Shown here in pieces: positions 56,120 to 64,000 of a stretch of 64,000 bases of DNA. Each line of letters opens with the position of its first letter. Within the stretch, counting starts at the first letter, position 1. Made by a program: the position numbers and the translations under genes. Source of the stretch: Bryoerythrophyllum caledonicum (lineage: Eukaryota > Streptophyta > Bryopsida > Pottiales > Pottiaceae); NCBI GenBank assembly GCA_963971425.1, contig OZ020514.1, positions 23,843,406 to 23,907,405 of the forward strand. Direction: 5' to 3'. The notes under the pieces are model-generated. The model did no database searches. It worked only from the letters and a program-made list of their open reading frames with translations, and was not told the origin of the DNA.

Positions 56120-56420
56120 TGTGTGTGCTTGGACCTAACCTTCCTCGTGCTGATCTTAGTCCTCGACTTGTTGGTCCTGATCCTCGCCTTGCTAGTCCTG
56201 ATCCTTCGCCTTGCTGGTCCTAGCCTTCGCCTTACTGGTCGTGGCCTTCACCTTGCTCGCCTTGCTGGTCCTGGCCTTCGCCTTGCTGGTCTTTGTCCTC
56301 GTCCCGCTGGTGTGGATCCTCGTCTTGATCGTGATGCTCTCTTGCTGGTCGTGATGCTCTCCACCCCGCTAGCCTTGGCCCTCGTCCTATCCAACTCGGA
56401 GCTTCCTGTCCTGTCCAGCT
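56120..56420. repeat. Minisatellite, CTTGCTGGTCCTGGCCTTCGC units
   Basis: Degenerate 18-24-bp units (CCTTGCTGGTCCTxxCCTTCG) recur ~12 times. The apparent Leu/Val-rich ORF is a by-product. Confidence 0.75.
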
Positions 56421-56424
56421 AAGA

Positions 56425-56960
56425 ACTAACTCTCCTCTCCAGCTCGGAGCTACTCAAGCCGCCTTCTTGTGTGGTATAGAGTTCTCCAATGCCCGGCCCC
56501 TTATACTAGGGCCTTGGTGGGCTTCCTTGTCGTTGTCGGTGGGGCTTCCTTGCCGTTGCCGGTAGGGCTTCCTTTGGATGAGGTCTCCCGACTTCCGTGG
56601 CCTTGCAAGCTCTTCCATGGCCGAGTCTCCTCCTCCAAGCCTTTTAATTACCCTCTAGGTCAGGGTGTTAGTACCTGGTGTTGAACCACTACTTGTATAC
56701 TTTAGCATTTTCCCAGGGTCTTGTTTCTTTCCTATCCTAATTCTCCCTAAGAGCTACTACTAGGTGGCTACTCACCTCTAAACTTTATAAGGTGGTACGG
56801 TGATACCCTTCCTAAATAACTAATTAATTTTTAAAAAAAATTTGGGGTACGACACGCTCGTCTTGAACTCGCATGTGCCCGCCTTCAGCAGTATGCGCGA
56901 GGCCCAGATTGAGACGCGCCGCCCTACAACAGTACGCGCCCGGCCCGAATTGGGACGCGC
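56425..56960. other. Intergenic, no gene recognised
   Basis: Short CGTTGCCGGTGGGGCTTCCT-type duplication near 56530-56570. Otherwise nothing supported. Confidence 0.35.
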
Positions 56961-56968
56961 CAGGGTTG

Positions 56969-57047
56969 TCTATTGTGACATTGTGACAGTGACGTGCTGT
57001 CATGACGCGACATGTCGTGACGGACCCTCTCGTCACGACACAATAGA
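56969..57047. other. Foldback: closed stem enclosing three small hairpins
   Basis: TCTATTGTG (56969-56977) pairs with CACAATAGA (57039-57047). Between them TGACA..TGTCA, the 10-bp palindrome CGACATGTCG and CGTGACG..CGTCACG can each form a hairpin. TGAC/GTCA is over-represented, so some pairing could be chance. Confidence 0.5.
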
Positions 57048-57349
57048 TCCTAGATGTGGGGGCGCCAATGCAACGTGGATTGGGAGTGGGGGAGTGCGGA
57101 TAGGTAGTTAGGATATTTTTGAATTTTGTTATTCCATTTTTATTTCTGAAGATACAAAAGGCGGGATTGGGAGACCAAATCAAAACGATTTGTACAAAGT
57201 TCTTCTTCATTCAAAAATTCAAGGAAGTCCAGAAAGGCATTCCCTTCTTACAAATAACCGAATACAAATTAGACAACACTTCACACCATAGAAAAGATGC
57301 TACATACCCTACAATATCTATGGACTATGAAACCAGAATATACTATATA

Positions 57350-57817
57350 CTACTCATCGCGGAAGAAATCCCATGGTGTACCTAGGTTGTAGGGCGGTCC
57401 TTTCAACAAGTCTACTACATGCGTGATGATTGATCTCTCTAGTGGATTGGGTTTCAACAACTCGTCCATGGCTTGCTCAAATTGCTTAGACAATGAACTC
57501 AGATCTTTGTTCTTTTGGAACAAGCTTGACGAGCAATCGCGATTGTAAATCCTCCTTGCTATGTAACCCACCGCATATGCCTCTGATCGGTGGTTATGGT
57601 TATGCTTTATTCCCATTCTCCTCGGCGAAGTTGAGGTTCTAGACTTGCCATACACATGGAATAGCTCGGGGGCTGCATGACGATACTTAACTCGGTAACC
57701 GCCTAGCTTTGTACCACAGGGTCGGCCGTAGTTCGGCATCTTGTCTTCGCTATCCTGTGAGCCGCCAAAACGACTCCCGAGGATGAATGGACCGCACATC
57801 AATTGTGTTAGGTTCAA
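57350..57817 (-). CDS. Hypothetical protein, 155 codons
   Basis: Not recognised. An intact ORF with balanced codon use. It contains a basic central part (SRTSTSPRRMGIKHNHNHRS), an AVGYIARRIYN stretch and a helical C-terminus (SSLSKQFEQAMDELLKPNPL). No signal peptide, membrane segment or metal motif. It lies between element remnants. It may be a fragment of a mobile-element protein or of a host gene, and the N-terminus may extend through an intron. Confidence 0.35.
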   Translation of the reverse strand: MNLTQLMCGPFILGSRFGGSQDSEDKMPNYGRPCGTKLGGYRVKYRHAAPELFHVYGKSRTSTSPRRMGIKHNHNHRSEAYAVGYIARRIYNRDCSSSLFQKNKDLSSLSKQFEQAMDELLKPNPLERSIITHVVDLLKGPPYNLGTPWDFFRDE

Positions 57818-57829
57818 CTAGTAGTTGAA

Positions 57830-58670
57830 GTGGGTAATCCAATAGGATTAACCCATGATTTTTGATCAATATGGCTAAATGGCCTTTCCGTTCACTAATT
57901 CCTTAAATAGGAGCCACTCTATGGCGACCACGGATTTTATTAAGTTAACCAAAAAAATAATTAGGAAGGAAAAAATGAAGAGAAGGTTAGAAAAGGAAAA
58001 AAAGAAAAAAAGAAAAACAAAAACAATAGAAAAGGAAGAAAAGTAAAGTTGTGGGGAAGGAATTACCTCCTACCGAGTCATGGACCGAAATTGGTCATGA
58101 TGAGGAAATCACGCAGGTAAAAATTAGGAGAAGGAGAGAAACGATGGCGAGGGGAAGGAAAAAAGAAGGAGGTTTAAAAGCCCCTAAAAAAATGGTTGGA
58201 AGAGTCCAAAAGGTGGGGCAAACCCCTCGTCGATCACTAGGGAAAATTAGGAATTACCCCAAGCAAGGGGAATTCAATCTAGGTAGATTAATTGATTTAG
58301 CAACCTTGGAATTAACTTAATGGCTCACTTATTGGAGATCATGCACACCCATGTGGCATGGAGTTAATGTTTAGATTTAGATATTCCTTGGTTAGTGGGA
58401 CACCCACTCTTGTTAAATGCAAGGGTGGCACGGAATTAGTAGTCATAGGGTTAGTAGGTCTTGTAAGAAGGATCCATTTATGGGAGAAGGCCAAAGGCGG
58501 CAGGGAACCATCTTTGGGAACTCAAGGAGAGCAAGGGTTGGGGGGTTATCCCCTGGAAGAACTCGGACAATTTTCATGGACAGGGGAGAGGCGTAGGAAA
58601 AGAGAGAACAGGGGTGTGGAGAGAAGGGAGAGAACTGGGAGAATGAGAGCCGGAAGTCCCGGCCACTAAC
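57830..58670. other. Purine-rich tract and intergenic sequence
   Basis: A GAAAAAGGAAAA-rich stretch occupies 57950-58050. The plus-strand ORFs that follow are Lys/Glu/Arg-rich with no recognisable domain. Confidence 0.4.
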
Positions 58671-58674
58671 AGTG

Positions 58675-59420
58675 CGAATTAGGTTAGGAGCAGGAGGAGC
58701 TGAAGACGATCAAGATCACGAGCAAGAGCAGGAGGAGCTGAGACGATCAAGAGCACGAGGAACGAGACGACCAAGATCACGAGGAGCTGAAGACGATCAA
58801 GAGCACGAGGAAGAGCAGGAGCTGAAGACGATCAAGATCGCGAGGAAGACCAGGAGCTGAGACGATCAAGAGCACGAGGAAGACCAGGAGCTGAAGACGA
58901 TTAAGATCGCGAGGAAGACCAGGAACTGAGACGATCAAGAGCACGAGGAACGAGACCACCAAGATCACCAGGAGTTGAAGACGATGAAGATCGCGAGCAA
59001 GAGCAGGAGGAGCTGAGACGATCAAGAGCACGAGGAACGAGACGACCAAGATCAGCAGGAGGAGCTGAGACGATCAAGAGCACGAGGAAGGAGACGACCA
59101 AGATCACCAGGAGCTGAAGACGATCAAGATCACCAGGAGCTGAAGACGATCAAGACCACGAGGAACGAGACGGCCAAGAGCAGCAGGAGCTGAAGACGAT
59201 CAAGATCACCAGGGGCTGAAGACAATCAAGACCACGAGGAACGAGACGACCAAGGTACTAGGAGCTGAGACGATCAAGAGCACGAGGAAGAGGAGGAGCT
59301 GAATACGATCAAGATCGCGCGGAAGAGTAGGGGCTGAAGACGATTAAGACCACGAGGAACGAGCTGGAGCTGAAGACAATCAAGACCACGAAGGGCGAGA
59401 GCCGGAACTGAAGGAAGGAG
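58675..59420. repeat. Minisatellite, AGGAGCTGAAGACGATCAAG units
   Basis: Units of ~30-45 bp assembled from GAGCTGA(A)GACGATCAAGA, GCACGAGGAA and (GA)CCAG/GAGCAG, about 18-20 copies with variable length. The minus strand shows artefactual Leu/Val ORFs. Confidence 0.85.
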
Positions 59421-61384
59421 GGTGAATCGAATCAACCAGGGAGCCTCTCCTCACCCCCCGGCTAGTAGTAAATTCCTTATGCAATAAGGAACCCTAAATT
59501 TCTAAATACTAAAACCACGCGGAAGCGCTGCCAATTTTTTGCTAGAATTAGGGTTTGCTTCACACTCAACTAAACAACCGGATAATTGGTCATTAGTAAG
59601 TAAAATCAGCCGGAGGTTCATTCGCAACGAGGTTGAGGTGGGATACTTGTGTGAATGGATGTGGTATATGCGTGGAATGTGATTCACGATCTTGGATACA
59701 TCATATGTTGAAGGTGCACTGCTGGTCGCTGGCTGTGAGGTCCAGGGTCGAGTCAAGTGATCAATTGAATGCTGCCATCATGTTAAGCACAAAAAACTAA
59801 TAAGAATCAAAAAAACAAACATAAGAATCGGAGTTGAAGTCAAGTAGATAATTAGGATTATAAGTTGGTAGAAAATAGGGAAGCCTGTCTGCTGCCAACT
59901 GGTTCCAGGGTCACACCTAAGCCTGAACCTGATCATTAAGGGTCTAATCAAGTTCGGAATGCTGAATCGAACCCATGAGCGTTGACAACGTTGCATTCGG
60001 AGCCCTAGAGCAAAAGTTACACTTGTTCAGAGGTGGGTTCAATTAGAAGGCTGGATTAAGTCACCACCTCACTAGTTAACCACAAGGAACCCAAGTGAAC
60101 ATGAGACGTGTCGCCATGCTTGTATAAGTTGTGTATGAATGGGCTGAGGATTGTTTATACAAGCAACCAGGCCCCATATTAGGATCTTGTGTTCAAGATA
60201 AGCCACCTATTAGGGGCGGTTTATTTGGCTCACATTCTGGTGCGTCTGCGAGGAGGAGGCGTGTTCATGGTTGATTGTGCTAATCGTTCTATCGTTGGAT
60301 GTAAGGTACAAACGCAATTAGCCTTATGGCGTATAGAGGAGCATGGGGCAACTTGAGGTAAGTGCCCTACTTGCTCGTGTGTGGTGAGGGATCATTTGAA
60401 TGGTGAATGTTTTTGGAATGGTTGGAGGTATTGTATATGAATGAATGCCAAGTTGTGTTTAATGGTGGGGGTCTAGAAGGGAGTGAGGTTTTCCGGACCT
60501 TCCAACCACAAAACACTTTGTATTGGAAGGATCCCCTTCTAGGCTTGTGGCTTGAGTTGAGCAAGGGGCCTAGGGGTGAAAGGTTGAGGCCCTCCCACGG
60601 AAATCCACGAGGATTTCCAGTGAGCCCCTAGGTCGAAGGGGAAGGGTGCAAGTGCCCGGGTATGGGACAAGGGCGCCCCTTCCTTCCCCCCACGCTTGAC
60701 TAACCACCAAGGTAAGAGCAACTTGGTGTGACTTGAACGGTTGAGTCCAATGTTGCAAGTTAACGCTATGTATGTGTGAATGAGCTACTTGGAGGGGAGT
60801 TGGAGCCGTGGACGCATCCAAGACGTAGGGGTGCTAATGGAAGGAGCGTTGCGTACGGTATGTGCACTACACCTTCTTTTTAGGACCACGAGTAGTAAAT
60901 AGGACCAACTTGGATGTGGTGACCACACTAGGGTTAGAAAACCCTGATTTCCCACTTGAGCCGTGTGGAACACTTGCCTTAGAACCGCTAGGTTTGGCCA
61001 ACCACGAAATTGCATGCAACGAATCTTGTGCTAACAAGTAGAGTGGCTGGAGTTGCTCTAAGGTAAGTTATCCCCCTCTAAAATATTGTATGCGAGTCAT
61101 GGGTTGGCCTTAGAATCGTTAGAGAGCGAATAGGTCCACGGTCGACTTCAACTAATGGTGACAAGGTGGCTGGAGATGCATCAAGGTATGTCTTCTTCAC
61201 GGTGATAACATTGTATTCACACCTTGTTGCATGCCGTCCCGTAATGGGGTCGTTTTCCTCCTAGTGGGTAATGCCTAGTTCAAGGTGGTAAAAGGTGGAA
61301 GGGGGGATACCAAAGATACCAAGGAACCCCTCCTTTTATCGAATTGAGGCCTAGGTCAGCCCCACACTAAGGATCTGTACCGTG
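59421..61384. other. Leader or possible 5' LTR region of the downstream retrotransposon
   Basis: About 2 kb without a supportable gene, directly upstream of a primer-binding-like site. It could contain a long 5' LTR, but the matching 3' LTR is outside the window, so its start cannot be set. Confidence 0.35.
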
Positions 61385-61402
61385 TGGTGCCAATTGGGGA
61401 AC
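61385..61402 (+). other. Candidate primer-binding site of the Ty3/gypsy element
   Basis: TGGTGCCAATTGGGGAAC resembles the TGGCGCCGTTGCCGGGGA-type sequence that follows the 5' LTR in many plant Ty3/gypsy elements. Assignment is by position and resemblance only. Confidence 0.4.
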
Positions 61403-61729
61403 AGCTTTCCAACGAGGTGATACTCGTGGAGACATTCCTCAGTTTGGTTAACCTTTTGTCGTTACCCTTGAAGGGTAGTCCTTAATAGGATTCTTCGGCG
61501 GCCTCATCGAGCTAAAACTCCACCACTAAAATTGGGTCTTGGTCTTGAGTCAGTCCATCCTCGTGATAGAATTGGCAGTAGGTGTGTGGGAAACACCCAC
61601 TCACTGATCGAACTAGGCGGTGCTCGTGTAGATCCACCCACGACCTCGACAACTTCGACGGGAAGCCTTTTGGAGGACATGACTACCATCCACGACCCAC
61701 TGGACCCTATTTTTTGGATCTTAGAGTAG

Positions 61730-64000
61730 ATGTCCCATGCCACAAGGTCCCAAAGACCTTCCCTCACACCACCGTGGGAACCAGCGAGTGAAAGAAGGAG
61801 TAGGTCTAGGGAACTCACCGAGGACACATTAGAGGGGTTCTTGGAGGTACAACTAGAGGCTCTGCCCGCCCCCTTCCTTCCCTTCCCCCCATCTCTTCCT
61901 TCCACTTCATTCAATCCGGTGAGTACCACTAACACCACTAGCCCACGAAACACCCCCTCAGCCCCTACCATGGCCTCTGGGGGACCACCCCCGGTACGGC
62001 CTCCCATTAATCCCTTGGTTCAGCCAAGGGGTTTACCCATCTTAGTGCCCGAGGGCTTGCAAGCGGCGCCTATGCCACCCAATTTGCCCACCTTTAGAGG
62101 AATCAAAGATGAAGACCCCTCCGCACACGTAGAACGTTTTCTGGAGCTCCTCACGACGTATCTCATCACCAACACCGATTATTTCCTAGTGTGGTTCTCG
62201 TGTACCTTGAAGGACGCCGCCTACGAGTGGTATAGGAATCACCCCCCCCGGTACCTTTGAGGATTGGGATAGCCTCATGAGGGCCTTTTTGGAGCACTTT
62301 AGACCCGAGGTAGGTCAAAGTAATGCCCTCACAGCCTTAGCCGCACTACGCCAAGGCCCAGGGGAGGAGATCACGACCTTCATTAGGAGGTTTGAGCTGG
62401 TGGTTACAAGGTTTGTGGGGAACCTCCTCACCAATGACACCCTAATCCAATTCTTTATCCAAGGGTTCAACAATGAGGGAACCATTAGGGAGATTTTGAA
62501 GGTCCGCCCCACATCGTTAGACGCTGCCAAGGCACAAGCTAGGCTAATAGAGCAAGTCGATCGAGACCAAGAGCGTATGTGGCGGAAGGAAGAGCACCAC
62601 ATCCCTAGTTTTATACCTATCCATGCCAAGGGCAAGGGACCAACCGCTGAACCTAACGCAGGAGCCCCGGTTGCCCAAGCCCCCATGTGGAACTACTATG
62701 CTCCACCCTTGAATGTTAGGCCACCGGTAGCTCTCCCCGAACTCACCTATCACGAAGAGCGGGGCACATGGAAGGAGGAAATGAAGAATGAAATCCTCCA
62801 AGGCCAACAAGGCTTCCAGGACCAATTAGCTCAACAAATCAAGGCCATGCAAGACCAAATGGCCTTGTTCATTAAAAACCAAGTCCCTAACCCCACACCT
62901 CCACCCATAGAGTCAGGTAGACATGCCTCGGGCCTATGGTGCACTCAATGTGACCAACCGGGACACACCAATCCCTTCTGCACCACCCCAGCGGCGACAC
63001 CGCAGTACCAGATCGCTCAACCCCCGTATGTGCCTCCCCATAGGAATCAACCACCGGTGGCAGCTAACTATGGCCCGCAAGGCTATACACCACCAAACCC
63101 AGGTTATGGGGGACCTCCACGACCACGATATGAAACCCATCACGCTTGTGGCAAGAGACACGCACCTGGGCAGTGTTGGGTCGAAAGTGGAGTAGTATGT
63201 GGTAACTGTGGGGGTAATCACCCTACCCAAGTGTGTCGAAGACCGGATAAGGTAATCCCCATGCCTACCCCACCGGGGAACTACCCTCAACAAGCTCAAG
63301 ACCATTTGAGAGGTGCACGCAACCCTACCGGTGATAATACTCTTAGGCCACCTAGCCTCTACTATGACTACAACAACACCCGCCAAAGTCAAATTCCCCC
63401 AATGGGGGTTAATACCAAGGACGGTTACATCCCTATAAACCAAGGGCAAAATCGTGGAGGCCAACAAAACCATGGGGGGCAACAAAACCAAGGACCACAG
63501 GATGTCCGCTATGCCACCATGTCAAGTGAAATCGTGTCCACACAAGGCCCTTCCCTCACTGAGCTCAATGTAGTTTTCCACGAGATTAGCACAACCAAGG
63601 AAGCAAAACCTTGTGAGTTACCCGCATTGGCTGTCCAGACCCGGTCTAACCAACGCGAGCCTAGGTATTCGAGCCCCCCTCCACCCATACCAGAAGAGGG
63701 TGAGACCTCAGAGGAAGATTCACCTCACTTCTCTGACCTAAACGATGCCACCAAGGAGGCGGTGGAGGGCACTAAACGAGCCAATCTAAAGTCTTCCCAT
63801 GGGACACTTAGGTTCCGAACACCATCGTCCGCTTCCCAAGAACCATGGGAAGGGCCCCCGGCCCCTAGTTCCGAGGTGGACACACTCCCACGGGTCGAGG
63901 GACACGTAGGAGAGGGACCTTACAATTTATGGGCGGATTTGAGTCGCCTCAAGGCAGACATCACCAAAGCCCAACTATTGGAGGTATCCCCACCCATGAG
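61730..64000 (+). pseudogene. Ty3/gypsy gag region with zinc knuckles (fossil, partial)
   Basis: In order: a Pro-rich N-terminal part; the retrotransposon gag core (LPTFRGIKDEDPSAHVERFL, CTLKDAAYEWY, GEEITTFIRRFELVV and FIQGFNN blocks, ~62080-62480); a Gln-rich coiled stretch (~62780-62880); a CCHC zinc knuckle C-x2-C-x4-H-x4-C (62940-62981); a second knuckle-like C-x2-C-x3-H-x4-C (63198-63236); and a Gln/Pro-rich linker that runs to the window end. The order is typical of plant Ty3/gypsy gag. Broken in about one place as seen. Confidence 0.75.

Larger units (their letters stand above)
61385..64000 (+). mobile_element. Ty3/gypsy LTR retrotransposon, 5' part (continues past right edge)
   Basis: Primer-binding-like site, gag, and the start of the region leading to protease. 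Only this part lies in the window. The visible coding sequence is largely open, with about one break, which suggests a fairly young copy. The 3' half, LTR identity and completeness cannot be judged. Confidence 0.75.

Noticed and set aside
58777-59107. Minus-strand LVLLIVSAP-type ORFs as a membrane protein
   Set aside because: Translation of the GACGATCAAGA minisatellite.
1-64000. tRNA, rRNA or other classical RNA genes
   Set aside because: No A/B box pairs with a cloverleaf and no rRNA-like stretch was recognised.

Overview
This window looks like nuclear DNA of a green plant (streptophyte) with a repeat-rich genome, possibly a non-flowering lineage such as a charophyte, bryophyte, lycophyte or fern. 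The evidence is a plant-type CACTA transposon, a plant receptor-kinase fragment with introns, telobox and TTTAGGG-like sequence, and a plant-style Ty3/gypsy gag. The species cannot be fixed from the sequence. I see no intact host gene; almost everything is mobile or satellite DNA, much of it nested.

Layout. (1) 1-9.0 kb, minus strand: a LINE with APE endonuclease, reverse transcriptase and RNase H, running off the left edge. It is preceded by a G-poor, Asn/Thr/Lys/Tyr-rich leader ORF carrying two 2A-like motifs and ~200-bp tandem repeats. A separate 9.4-11.0 kb minus-strand ORF is its candidate ORF1, with tandem and G-rich DNA upstream. (2) 13.2-20.1 kb: a satellite array in which a ~130-bp cassette with a strong hairpin recurs 11 times in direct orientation and once inverted, separated by AT-rich filler. 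(3) 20.1-26.6 kb: simple repeats, a TTAA-flanked MITE-like element, and a first DUF7869-type transposase-like gene (element A, plus strand) bracketed by GATCGGG/CCCGATC repeats. (4) 26.6-31.8 kb: a dispersed AT-rich repeat and a receptor-kinase pseudogene split by a MITE. (5) 31.8-34.2 kb: a second, older DUF7869 copy (element C, minus). (6) 35.6-37.1 kb: another copy of the dispersed repeat, carrying a TA-flanked MITE. (7) 38.3-53.9 kb: a third DUF7869 element (element B, minus) bracketed by the palindrome CCGGAGATCTCCGG. Its gene is split by a 6.4-kb CACTA transposon (45769-52166, with a GAT target duplication), and its intron by a ~3.4-kb unclassified plus-strand element (~42.0-45.4 kb). 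The CACTA element carries a TNP1-like gene, a captured LRR exon and a TTAA-flanked insertion. (8) 54-61.4 kb: element remnants and minisatellites. (9) 61.4-64 kb: leader and gag of a Ty3/gypsy retrotransposon that continues past the right edge.

The most interesting material is the DUF7869 family. Three copies show the same D / LDN..DNKN / GHxHEDxD residue pattern, two share an intron position, and two carry element-specific GATC-centred palindromes on both flanks, as expected of a large DNA transposon with transposase-binding subterminal repeats. The LINE with tandem 2A modules and the hairpin-cassette satellite, whose stem shows compensatory changes in some copies, come next.
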